A program made the translations under genes and the position numbers. Below the pieces are notes generated by a model that did no database searches, had not been told where the DNA came from, and was given only the letters and a program-made list of their open reading frames with translations. A stretch of DNA of 33,457 nucleotides from Mesobacillus maritimus (GTDB lineage: Bacteria > Bacillota > Bacilli > Bacillales > Cytobacillaceae), in the NCBI RefSeq assembly GCF_019749255.1, contig NZ_JACWFH010000038.1, forward strand, positions 1 to 33,457, written 5' to 3'. Shown in pieces: positions 1 to 6,698 of this stretch; position 1 is the stretch's first letter, and each line of letters opens with the position of its first letter.

Positions 1-25
1 CTGTGAGAGTAGGACGTTGCCAGGC
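1..25 (+). rRNA. rrf: 5S rRNA, 3' end (partial)
   Basis: The first 25 bases match the conserved 3' strand of Bacillus 5S rRNA (GAGAGTAGGACG followed by TTGCCAGGC). The rest of the gene lies left of the window. It is followed after 19 nt by a tRNA gene, as in Bacillus rRNA operons that carry a distal tRNA cluster. Confidence 0.85.
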
Positions 26-44
26 GGTTTTCTAATACCACTAT

Positions 45-120
45 TCCGCAGTAGCTCAGTTGGTAGAGCATTCGGCTGTTAACCGAACGGTCGTAGGTTC
101 GAGTCCTACCTGCGGAGCCA
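45..120 (+). tRNA. tRNA-Asn (GTT)
   Basis: Full cloverleaf with acceptor TCCGCAG/CTGCGGA, anticodon loop CTGTTAA (anticodon 78-80) and encoded CCA at 118-120. First gene of the cluster after 5S. A second tRNA-Asn at 32242 differs by one base fewer in the D loop and one T-loop change. Confidence 0.98.
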
Positions 121-166
121 TTTTTTTGAAAAGATCTATTTCACAAACTTAAATTATTCAAGCTAT

Positions 167-239
167 GCTTCCATAGCTCAGTAGGTAGAGCACTTCCATG
201 GTAAGGAAGAGGTCAGCGGTTCGAGCCCGCTTGGAAGCT
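167..239 (+). tRNA. tRNA-Thr (GGT)
   Basis: Acceptor GCTTCCA/TGGAAGC, anticodon loop ATGGTAA, discriminator T. No CCA is encoded (the next bases are CTC), so the CCA-adding enzyme must supply it. Confidence 0.97.
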
Positions 240-259
240 CTCGCTTAAATTTCTTGAAT

Positions 260-334
260 GGCCCCTTGGTCAAGCGGTTAAGACACCGCCCTTTCACGGC
301 GGTAACACGGGTTCGAATCCCGTAGGGGTCACCA
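260..334 (+). tRNA. tRNA-Glu (TTC)
   Basis: Acceptor GGCCCCT/AGGGGTC, anticodon loop CTTTCAC, encoded CCA. Identical to the tRNA-Glu at 32423 in the right-hand cluster. Confidence 0.98.
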
Positions 335-340
335 TATTTT

Positions 341-366
341 TTCGCATAGCGAAAATAACTTTCCAT
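341..366 (+). repeat. Intergenic hairpin repeat, copy 1 (tRNA spacer)
   Basis: The spacer between tRNA-Glu and tRNA-Val holds TTCGC-ATA-GCGAA followed by AATAACTTTCCAT. The same hairpin and tail recur in the next spacer at 453-479. This fits either a duplicated tRNA-plus-spacer unit or a shared processing signal. Confidence 0.7.
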
Positions 367-369
367 ATC

Positions 370-445
370 GGAGGATTAGCTCAGCTGGGAGAGCATCTGC
401 CTTACAAGCAGAGGGTCGGCGGTTCGATCCCGTCATCCTCCACCA
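370..445 (+). tRNA. tRNA-Val (TAC)
   Basis: Acceptor GGAGGAT/ATCCTCC, anticodon loop CTTACAA, encoded CCA at 443-445. Confidence 0.98.
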
Positions 446-452
446 TAATTTT

Positions 453-479
453 TTTGCGTAAGCGAAAATAACTTTCCAT
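453..479 (+). repeat. Intergenic hairpin repeat, copy 2 (tRNA spacer)
   Basis: TTTGCG-TA-AGCGAAAA followed by TAACTTTCCAT, nearly the same as the spacer at 341-366. The loop differs while the stem is kept. Confidence 0.7.
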
Positions 480-482
480 TTT

Positions 483-555
<73 letters not shown>

Positions 556-561
556 CTCTCT

Positions 562-645
562 GGAGGGGTAGCGAAGTGGCTAAACGCGGCGGACTGTAAA
601 TCCGCTCCTTCGGGTTCGGCGGTTCGAATCCGTCCCCCTCCACCA
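562..645 (+). tRNA. tRNA-Tyr (GTA)
   Basis: Class II tRNA with a long variable arm (84 nt). Acceptor GGAGGGG/CCCCTCC, anticodon loop CTGTAAA, encoded CCA. It starts only 6 nt after the preceding tRNA-Thr. Confidence 0.98.
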
Positions 646-700
646 TTATACTTTTAAGTAAACTTGGACAAGATAGTAGTGTCCTTTTTATTTTGTTCTT

Positions 701-775
701 TGGGCTATAGCCAAGCGGTAAGGCAACGGACTTTGACTCCGTCATTCGTAGGTTCGAATCCTGCTAGCCCAGCCA
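701..775 (+). tRNA. tRNA-Gln (TTG)
   Basis: Acceptor TGGGCTA/TAGCCCA, anticodon loop CTTTGAC, encoded CCA. Identical to the tRNA-Gln at 32634. Confidence 0.98.
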
Positions 776-838
776 TTTTTTGAACATCACATATGCCATT
801 TCATATCCTGCAGAGGAATATAATTTTCTGCAATTTTT

Positions 839-911
839 GAGCCATTAGCTCAGTTGGTAGAGCATCTGACTTTTAATCAGAGGGTCGAAGGTTCGAGTCC
901 TTCATGGCTCA
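839..911 (+). tRNA. tRNA-Lys (TTT), no encoded CCA
   Basis: Acceptor GAGCCAT/ATGGCTC, anticodon loop CTTTTAA, discriminator A followed by CTC. The body is identical to the tRNA-Lys at 32715, but that copy encodes CCA and this one does not. Confidence 0.97.
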
Positions 912-974
912 CTCTTAATTACAAATTAAAATGGTTTTTTGTATTGCAATTATTGTGGCTACAATCCTTTATAT

Positions 975-1049
975 GCGGAAGTAGTTCAGTGGTAGAATAC
1001 AACCTTGCCAAGGTTGGGGTCGCGGGTTCGAATCCCGTCTTCCGCTCCA
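975..1049 (+). tRNA. tRNA-Gly (GCC)
   Basis: Acceptor GCGGAAG/CTTCCGC, anticodon loop TTGCCAA, discriminator T, encoded CCA. Confidence 0.98.
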
Positions 1050-1060
1050 TTTTAAATTAT

Positions 1061-1136
1061 GGGGCCTTAGCTCAGCTGGGAGAGCGCCTGCTTTGCACGC
1101 AGGAGGTCAGCGGTTCGATCCCGCTAGGCTCCACCA
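1061..1136 (+). tRNA. tRNA-Ala (TGC)
   Basis: Acceptor GGGGCCT/AGGCTCC, anticodon loop TTTGCAC, encoded CCA. Last gene of the left cluster, followed within 20 nt by the operon terminator. Confidence 0.98.
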
Positions 1137-1151
1137 ATTACATACTTTAGC

Positions 1152-1190
1152 AACGTCATGAATCGATCTGATTTATGACGTTTTTTATTT
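1152..1190 (+). terminator. Terminator of the left rRNA/tRNA operon
   Basis: Long stem of AACGTCATGAATC with GATTTATGACGTT followed at once by a T-rich run. It ends transcription that came through 5S and the ten tRNAs. Confidence 0.9.
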
Positions 1191-1215
1191 TTGTTTAACT
1201 GAAGAAATTTAAAAT

Positions 1216-1262
1216 AAAAAGGGAATGCAGTGGTTGAGTTTCAACTACTGCATTCCCTTTTT
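1216..1262 (-). terminator. Terminator of the Spo0E-like gene
   Basis: Near-perfect palindrome with arms AAAAAGGGAATGCAGT and ACTGCATTCCCTTTTT. Read on the minus strand it follows the small Spo0E-like gene and ends in a T-run. Read on the plus strand it could back up the rRNA/tRNA terminator at 1152. Confidence 0.85.
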
Positions 1263-1268
1263 CACTAT

Positions 1269-1430
1269 TTAAGAACATTTAGTAGAGAATTTAAAATACA
1301 AGTTTATTAAATGGTCTAGCTTTTTACTTGCTTCAATTACACGCTGATCGTTCATAGAGGTATTTAAGGCTAACTGTACCATCTCTTCTCGGCAGTTTTC
1401 AATATCCCTCTTTAATATTGGAAGGTTCAT
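1269..1430 (-). CDS. Spo0E-like aspartyl-phosphate phosphatase, 53 aa
   Basis: This small gene reads on the minus strand from ATG at 1430 to TAA at 1269. The 53-residue product starts MNLPILKRDIEN and carries the Spo0E-family signature as SKKLDHLINLYF (residues 35-46), the S-x-x-L-D-x-L-I core. Such proteins are two-helix hairpins that dephosphorylate response regulators, classically Spo0A~P, and so restrain sporulation. The target of this one cannot be read from sequence. An in-frame TGA three codons before the ATG fixes the start, and a purine-rich GTGGTGA sits upstream. It is divergent from sigW, and a strong palindromic terminator follows it. As I recall, Spo0E-like genes next to sigW occur in other Bacillaceae. 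Confidence 0.85.
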   Translation of the reverse strand: MNLPILKRDIENCREEMVQLALNTSMNDQRVIEASKKLDHLINLYFKFSTKCS

Positions 1431-1539
1431 ATCTCGTCACCACTTTTCGCTGGTCTATTATTTTTATATCCTTTTCCAGTCTTTTTAAACAAAAGTTTGA
1501 AAAATTTGTTAGAATGTTTAATATTGAGGTTTCTAAAAG

Positions 1540-1566
1540 TGAAACCTTTTTAGCTATCAGTACGTA
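1540..1566 (+). promoter_or_regulatory. Sigma-W-type promoter of sigW-rsiW
   Basis: TGAAAC at 1540-1545 and CGTA at 1563-1566 match the ECF sigma-W consensus, here with a 17-nt spacer (16 is usual). It lies 38 nt before the sigW start, consistent with the autoregulation known in B. subtilis. Confidence 0.85.
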
Positions 1567-1603
1567 TTTAGGATAGCCGCAGGTAGTAGAGCGGAGGTTT
1601 AGA

Positions 1604-2167
1604 ATGGAAACAATCGTTAATTCGCGGATTAAACAAGTTTTAAAAGGTGACCAAAATGCCTATGGGGAAATTGTTGAACTATACAAAGATAAAATTTTTC
1701 AACTCTGCTACAGGATGCTCGGGAACCGTCATGAAGCAGAAGATGTTGCACAAGAGGCATTTATTCGTGCATATATAAATATACACGGATTTAATCAAAG
1801 TAAGAAGTTCTCGTCATGGATTTATCGGATTGCGACAAATTTATGTATTGACCGCATTCGAAAGAAAAAACCTGATTACTTTCTTGATGCTGAGGTACCA
1901 GGAACAGAAGGATTGACCATGTATTCTCAAATAGCTTCGGATACAGACATGCCTGAAGATCAATTAGCCCGCATGGAGCTTCAGGAAGTGGTCCAAAAGG
2001 AAATATCGAATCTACCTGAAAAGTATAGAGCAGTCATAGTCTTAAAATACATCGAAGAGCTCTCTTTAAATGAAATTAGTGAGATTTTGGATTTGCCATT
2101 AGGAACTGTAAAAACCCGAATGCACAGGGGACGGGAAAACCTTAGGAAACGATTAAAAAATCTATAA
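1604..2167 (+). CDS. sigW: ECF RNA polymerase sigma factor SigW
   Basis: A 187-residue ECF sigma factor, the size of B. subtilis SigW. Region 2 spans about residues 20-90 and includes the core-binding stretch RMLGNRHEAEDVAQEAF and the -10-reading segment with SSWIYRIATNLCIDR. Region 4 spans about 130-185 and ends in the helix-turn-helix LPLGTVKTRMHRGRENL. Sigma-W directs genes for resistance to envelope-active antimicrobials. The ATG follows GCGGAGG with good spacing. The gene sits directly behind a sigma-W-type promoter and 17 nt before its anti-sigma factor rsiW, the arrangement seen in other bacilli. Identity is firm from domain make-up together with the rsiW-cdaA-cdaR-glmM neighbours. Confidence 0.96.
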   Translation: METIVNSRIKQVLKGDQNAYGEIVELYKDKIFQLCYRMLGNRHEAEDVAQEAFIRAYINIHGFNQSKKFSSWIYRIATNLCIDRIRKKKPDYFLDAEVPGTEGLTMYSQIASDTDMPEDQLARMELQEVVQKEISNLPEKYRAVIVLKYIEELSLNEISEILDLPLGTVKTRMHRGRENLRKRLKNL

Positions 2168-2184
2168 AGCTGAGGTGAAGGAAA

Positions 2185-2820
2185 GTGAGTTGTCCAGAAA
2201 AATATATTGCATATATGCATGAATTTCTAGATGAAGATATATCTAATGAAAATGAACAGGAACTTAGGGAACACTTGCGGACCTGTCCTAGTTGTGAACA
2301 ACATTTTAAAGAATTAAAAAAGGCGATTGCCTTTGTTCAAAGTACTGCACATATTAAAGCGCCAGATGATTTTACCTCGGGTATTATGGCGAACCTCCCA
2401 AAGGAGGATAAAAGGATAGAAGTGAGTCGTTGGTTGAAACATCATCCTTTGCTCGCCGCCGCATCGCTGTTTATCGTGCTTATGGCTGGGAGTCTTTTTA
2501 CGAGTTGGAACCAAGACGAGCAATTTTCATTTTCAAAGCAACCGAATTTAGTTGTTGAAAATAATACGGTAATTGTTCCTGAAGGGGAAGTTGTTACAGG
2601 TGACATCGTTGTTCGAAATGGTAAGGTGCAAATTGAGGGTGAAGTTCAAGGGGATGTAACGGTTATTAACGGCGAGAAGTACTTGGCTTCCGCAGGGCAT
2701 GTTACCGGGGAAATTAGGGAAGTAGATGCACTATTTGAATGGATTTGGTATCATATAAAAACAACAGTTACAAAAACATTAAACTTAGATGATGAACAAG
2801 AACAGTCACTCCAGTATTGA
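2185..2820 (+). CDS. rsiW: Anti-sigma-W factor RsiW
   Basis: Single-pass membrane protein of 211 residues. The N-terminal cytoplasmic zinc-binding anti-sigma (ZAS) domain carries HxxxCxxC as HLRTCPSC. One transmembrane helix at about 85-107 (PLLAAASLFIVLMAGSLF) is followed by an extracytoplasmic domain. In B. subtilis, stress triggers cleavage by PrsW and then the membrane protease RasP, followed by Clp degradation, which frees SigW. The start is GTG at 2185 with AGGTGAAGG upstream, and MSCPE matches the known RsiW N-terminus. It is co-transcribed with sigW, and a terminator overlaps its last codons. Confidence 0.95.
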   Translation: MSCPEKYIAYMHEFLDEDISNENEQELREHLRTCPSCEQHFKELKKAIAFVQSTAHIKAPDDFTSGIMANLPKEDKRIEVSRWLKHHPLLAAASLFIVLMAGSLFTSWNQDEQFSFSKQPNLVVENNTVIVPEGEVVTGDIVVRNGKVQIEGEVQGDVTVINGEKYLASAGHVTGEIREVDALFEWIWYHIKTTVTKTLNLDDEQEQSLQY

Positions 2821-2834
2821 GTGGCTCTCTTTTT
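2804..2834 (+). terminator. Terminator of sigW-rsiW
   Basis: AGTCACTC pairs with GAGTGGCT (one G-T pair) around a 7-nt loop, followed by CTCTTTTT. The upstream arm lies inside the last codons of rsiW. The stem is short, so some read-through into cdaA is possible. Confidence 0.65.
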
Positions 2835-2870
2835 AAAAGCTAAAGAAGTATAATAGTGTTAACTTAGAGA

Positions 2871-3025
2871 AATGTCTAACTCAGCGCCCTAGCGGCTAAT
2901 GTCCTTCTCTCTCCGCTCTACGATAAGTCGACATCAAAGCGTTTTTTTAAGCGCTTCGTGTTTGCTTTATCTCAGTTGGAGGGTCCCAGGCCATACGCTG
3001 CTATACAGGGCGCTTCCGCTTTTCT
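2871..3025 (+). repeat. Dispersed Bacillaceae-type intergenic repeat
   Basis: GC-rich, non-coding, about 155 bp, much unlike its AT-rich surroundings. It opens with TGTCTAACTCAGCGCCCTAG and closes with AGGGCGCTTCCGCTTTTCT. The inner arms CAGCGCCCT and AGGGCGCT (3007-3014) are inverted. From memory, elements with these ends recur at many intergenic sites in Bacillaceae genomes. Only one copy is in this window, so repetition is not shown here. Function unknown; it can fold as RNA. Confidence 0.65.
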
Positions 3026-3065
3026 AATGGCTTTACGAGAGTATTCATAAAAACACCATCTAATG

Positions 3066-3074
3066 TGATATAAT
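3066..3074 (+). promoter_or_regulatory. Extended -10 promoter of cdaA-cdaR-glmM
   Basis: TGATATAAT is a perfect extended -10 (TGnTATAAT), 77 nt upstream of cdaA and after the rsiW terminator. No good -35 is visible at the proper distance. It suggests that cdaA can be transcribed independently of sigma-W. Confidence 0.6.
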
Positions 3075-3150
3075 AATAAAGTTAAAAATAAGCTGGATAC
3101 ATCCATTGAACTGTACATCGTGTTCTAACTAAACTTTTGGAGGAAAGGCA

Positions 3151-3978
3151 ATGTCATTTGCTGATTATGATTTAGTAAAATATCTGGCCAATATTGTTGA
3201 CATACTCCTTGTTTGGTTTGTCATATATAAGGCGATGGGATATATACGAGGAACAAAAGCAGTACAATTATTAAAAGGGATCTTTGTCATCCTAATCATT
3301 AAATTTACCAGTGATGTGTTTGGGTTAAATACACTTGGATGGATCATGGAACAAGCGATTACCTGGGGTTTTCTCGCTATCATTATTATCTTTCAGCCTG
3401 AATTTAGGCGGGCACTTGAACAATTGGGAAGAGGTCGTCTGTTTTCAAGGTCTGCTGCTACCGAGGAAGAGAATGAAGAGAAAATGGTGGAGTCCATCAT
3501 TAAAGCAACAGACTATATGGCTAAACGAAGGATAGGGGCCCTTATTTCGATTGAACGTGAAACCGGAATGGGGGATTATATTGAGACTGGAATTCAGCTT
3601 GATTCAAAGATTTCTTCTGAATTGCTGATCAATATCTTTATTCCTAATACCCCACTTCATGATGGAGCTGTCGTTATTCAAAAGGGTCATGTCGCTGCGG
3701 CTGCTTGTTATTTACCCTTATCCGAAAGTCCATTTATCTCTAAGGAGCTGGGTACTCGGCACCGGGCGGCACTCGGAATCAGTGAGGTGACAGATAGTGT
3801 AACCGTCATTGTCTCAGAGGAGACAGGAAATATTTCTCTTACTAAAAATGCTGAGTTATATCGGGATGTAAGTATGGAGCAGTTAACCGAGCTATTACAA
3901 AACGAATTAATGTCATCTACGAAGATCAATGGTACAACTTCAACCCGGTGGAATTGGAGGGTGAAGAAGAATGGATAA
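3151..3978 (+). CDS. cdaA: Diadenylate cyclase CdaA (c-di-AMP synthase)
   Basis: Condenses two ATP into the essential second messenger c-di-AMP, which controls potassium and osmolyte transport and affects wall homeostasis. The product has 275 residues. Three N-terminal membrane helices (about 10-30, 38-56, 66-84) are followed by a cytoplasmic DAC domain with the catalytic DGA motif (residues 171-173, PLHDGAVVI) and RHR motif (203-205, GTRHRAAL), both intact. ATG with GGAGG 7 nt upstream. It overlaps the regulator gene cdaR by 8 bp, and glmM follows. In B. subtilis these three products form a complex in which GlmM restrains CdaA. All motif and context evidence agrees. Confidence 0.97.
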   Translation: MSFADYDLVKYLANIVDILLVWFVIYKAMGYIRGTKAVQLLKGIFVILIIKFTSDVFGLNTLGWIMEQAITWGFLAIIIIFQPEFRRALEQLGRGRLFSRSAATEEENEEKMVESIIKATDYMAKRRIGALISIERETGMGDYIETGIQLDSKISSELLINIFIPNTPLHDGAVVIQKGHVAAAACYLPLSESPFISKELGTRHRAALGISEVTDSVTVIVSEETGNISLTKNAELYRDVSMEQLTELLQNELMSSTKINGTTSTRWNWRVKKNG

Positions 3979-5203
3979 ATGGTTAGATAACCCGTGGTTC
4001 CTAAGGGGTGTTGCTCTTCTTTTAGCCTTTTTATTGTTTTCATCCGTACCAAAAACAGACCCGGATAAACCGGGGAATATAAATGTCCCTTCTAATGAAA
4101 ATACGGAATTGATTTCTGATGTACCAGTTAAAAGTTACTATGACTCGGAAAATTTGGTTGTTACAGGGATACCAGAAACCGTGGATGTAACGATACAAGG
4201 GCCTAGGAATATCGTACAACAAGCTAAAGCATTAAGGGATTTCGAAGTGTATGTAGATTTAACTGAGCTTGAAATGGGAGAACATCAAATTCAAATTAAT
4301 ATTCGCGATATTTCTGAACGGCTGACCGTAACGATTGATCCTTCGAACATCACCGTTTCAATTCAAGAGCGTGTAACAAAGGATTATCCGGTAGATGCTG
4401 AGTTTAATTCAACCATGATTGCCGATGGATTTATATCAGGGGCTGCCAGCATAAAGCCTGCAAAAGTAAAGATAACAGGAGCGAAAGATGTAGTTGATAG
4501 AATTAACTATGTTAAAGCAAATGTCAATATTGGGGAGAAAACTCGAGAAACCATCTCTAAGGGGGCTGAAGTCCTCGTATTGGACAAGGACATGAATAAG
4601 CTTGATGTAATTGTTGACCCTAGAGTGGTTGAGGTTACAATTCCTGTGGAACGGTCAAGTAAAAAGGTTCCAATCGATATTATTCCTAAAGGAACCCCAC
4701 CCGAAGGAGTGACTATTGATTCAATCACTTCCGATGTCGAGGAAGCTACAATTACAGCAAGCCCTGATATATTAGCAGAGGTGAAGAAAGTCAGGGTTGA
4801 GGTTGATGTTAGCAATATTACCGAAGACTCTGAGGTAACCCTCCCAATTATTATCTCAAATGGGGTAGTGGAAGTTTCCCCTCAGACGGCTAAGCTGACG
4901 GTTAAGGTGAAAAAGCAGGAAGAGGTAACAATCTCTGATGTCCCAATTAATGTTTCGGGACAGGCTGAGGATTTAGAGATAGAATTCATCGATCCGGTAA
5001 ATGGCCGGACTAGCGTACAGGCTAGTGGACAAACTGAATTGGTAGAGTCCCTGGAGCCTACTAATTTCGAATTACTAATCGATATATCGGGTCTTGTCGA
5101 AGGAGAGCATAGTGTGGATATCCAGGTTTCAGCACCAGATGAGATTAGTTGGAAATTAGCATCACAAAAGGCTAATATCTCTATTACTAAAAAAGAAACA
5201 TAA
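3971..5203 (+). CDS. cdaR: CdaA regulator CdaR (YbbR-domain protein)
   Basis: Membrane-anchored extracytoplasmic protein that binds CdaA and modulates c-di-AMP output. One N-terminal transmembrane anchor (residues 8-24, WFLRGVALLLAFLLFSS) is followed by a beta-rich region of about four YbbR repeats (roughly 50-135, 140-225, 230-315, 320-405). These show recurring patterns such as DVTIQGPRNIV and AKVKITGAKDVV. At 410 residues it is shorter than the B. subtilis protein (about 480 from memory); most of the difference seems to be at the C-terminus. Start ATG 3971 lies within the end of cdaA with GGAGG 10 nt upstream, implying translational coupling. Confidence 0.93.
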   Translation: MDKWLDNPWFLRGVALLLAFLLFSSVPKTDPDKPGNINVPSNENTELISDVPVKSYYDSENLVVTGIPETVDVTIQGPRNIVQQAKALRDFEVYVDLTELEMGEHQIQINIRDISERLTVTIDPSNITVSIQERVTKDYPVDAEFNSTMIADGFISGAASIKPAKVKITGAKDVVDRINYVKANVNIGEKTRETISKGAEVLVLDKDMNKLDVIVDPRVVEVTIPVERSSKKVPIDIIPKGTPPEGVTIDSITSDVEEATITASPDILAEVKKVRVEVDVSNITEDSEVTLPIIISNGVVEVSPQTAKLTVKVKKQEEVTISDVPINVSGQAEDLEIEFIDPVNGRTSVQASGQTELVESLEPTNFELLIDISGLVEGEHSVDIQVSAPDEISWKLASQKANISITKKET

Positions 5204-5293
5204 AAGACTAATTCTATTTCTTAGGATACAAATGATATAGAGAAGAAGGCTGGCTTGTAAGTACTAGCCGTTAAATAAGGAGCGATTGATAGA

Positions 5294-6643
5294 ATGGGAA
5301 AATATTTCGGTACTGATGGAGTACGCGGAGTGGCAAATAGTGAACTAACTCCTGAGTTAGCTTTTAAACTAGGTAGATTTGGTGGATATGTCTTAACCAA
5401 GGACAAGGATAGACCAAAAGTATTAATTGGTCGTGATACACGAATTTCTGGGCATATGCTTGAGGGAGCATTAGTAGCGGGTCTCTTATCTATTGGCGCG
5501 GAAGTTATGCGTCTTGGGGTTATTTCTACCCCTGGAGTCTCTTATCTTACGAAAGCTTTAGGTGCCCAAGCAGGGGTGATGATTTCTGCTTCTCATAATC
5601 CAGTTGCAGATAATGGAATTAAGTTTTTTGGACCGGATGGCTACAAGCTTTCTGACGAACAAGAACTAGAAATCGAAGGATTAATGGACCTTGAAGAGGA
5701 TCAGCTGCCACGTCCTGTTGGAGCCAACTTAGGACAAGTAAATGATTACTTTGAAGGTGGACAAAAATACTTACAATATTTAAAGCAAACGGTTGATGAG
5801 GATTTCTCTGGTATCCATGTAGCTTTAGACTGCGCTCATGGTGCTACATCATCATTAGCTATGCATTTATTCGCTGATTTAGATGCAGATATTTCGACAA
5901 TGGGAGCATCTCCTAATGGTCTCAACATTAATGATGGAGTAGGATCTACTCATCCTGAGGTACTTGCTGCGTATGTGAAAGAAAAGGGAGCGGATGTTGG
6001 ACTAGCATTCGACGGAGATGGAGACCGACTCATTGCTATTGACGAAAATGGACAAGTAGTTGATGGGGATCAAATTATGTATATCTGCGCAAAGTATTTA
6101 AATGAAAAAAGTCGTTTGAAGCAAAATACGGTGGTTTCAACAGTAATGAGCAACTTGGGCTTTTATAAAGCGCTAGAATCAAAAGGAATAAAGAGTATCC
6201 CTACAGCGGTTGGAGATCGATATGTAGTCGAAGAAATGAAGCGAAATGGCTATAATCTCGGTGGAGAACAATCAGGACATATTATCTTCCTTGATTATAA
6301 TACTACTGGGGATGGGCTACTCACAGGCCTGCAGTTAGTTAATATTATGAAATCGACTGAAAAAAGATTATCTGAACTTGCGGCTGAAATGAAAAAGTTT
6401 CCTCAGGTCCTAGTGAATGTTCGAGTAGTTGATAAACATCACGTGACAGATAATGAGAAGGTAAGCGAAGTAATCAAGCAGGTAGAGGAAGAAATGAACG
6501 GAAATGGTCGTATCCTCGTTCGTCCGTCTGGTACAGAACCTCTAGTTAGAGTAATGGCTGAAGCGCCGACAGAGGATCAGTGCAGAGAATATGTTAACCG
6601 TATCGTCGCGGTTGTTGAACAAGAAATGGGCTTAAAGGAATAA
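5294..6643 (+). CDS. glmM: Phosphoglucosamine mutase GlmM
   Basis: Interconverts glucosamine-6-phosphate and glucosamine-1-phosphate, the committed route to UDP-GlcNAc for peptidoglycan and teichoic acids. The 449-residue phosphohexomutase has all four signatures: phosphoserine loop SASHNP with Ser100, magnesium site DGDGDR (240-245), sugar-binding GEQSG (324-328) and phosphate-binding RPSGTEP near the C-terminus. It lies 90 nt after cdaR and is probably in the same operon. A strong bidirectional terminator follows directly. The partner gene glmS, usually next in Bacillus, is absent here. Confidence 0.97.
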   Translation: MGKYFGTDGVRGVANSELTPELAFKLGRFGGYVLTKDKDRPKVLIGRDTRISGHMLEGALVAGLLSIGAEVMRLGVISTPGVSYLTKALGAQAGVMISASHNPVADNGIKFFGPDGYKLSDEQELEIEGLMDLEEDQLPRPVGANLGQVNDYFEGGQKYLQYLKQTVDEDFSGIHVALDCAHGATSSLAMHLFADLDADISTMGASPNGLNINDGVGSTHPEVLAAYVKEKGADVGLAFDGDGDRLIAIDENGQVVDGDQIMYICAKYLNEKSRLKQNTVVSTVMSNLGFYKALESKGIKSIPTAVGDRYVVEEMKRNGYNLGGEQSGHIIFLDYNTTGDGLLTGLQLVNIMKSTEKRLSELAAEMKKFPQVLVNVRVVDKHHVTDNEKVSEVIKQVEEEMNGNGRILVRPSGTEPLVRVMAEAPTEDQCREYVNRIVAVVEQEMGLKE

Positions 6644-6656
6644 CGGGTAGAATGAT

Positions 6657-6698
6657 AAAAGGCATAGGAGGGAATAAACCCTCTTATGCCTTTTTATT
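6657..6698. terminator. Bidirectional terminator between glmM and the GGDEF gene
   Basis: AAAAGGCATAGGAGGG pairs with CCCTCTTATGCCTTTT around a 6-nt loop (one mismatch), with T-runs on both strands. It serves the two convergent genes, and its right end covers the stop codon of the GGDEF gene. Confidence 0.9.

Noticed and set aside
854-1150. Open frame of 98 codons across the tRNA-Lys, -Gly and -Ala genes
   Set aside because: It lies on tRNA genes, has no ribosome site, and its 'protein' is made of tRNA arm translations. Similar frames across the right tRNA cluster were rejected for the same reason.
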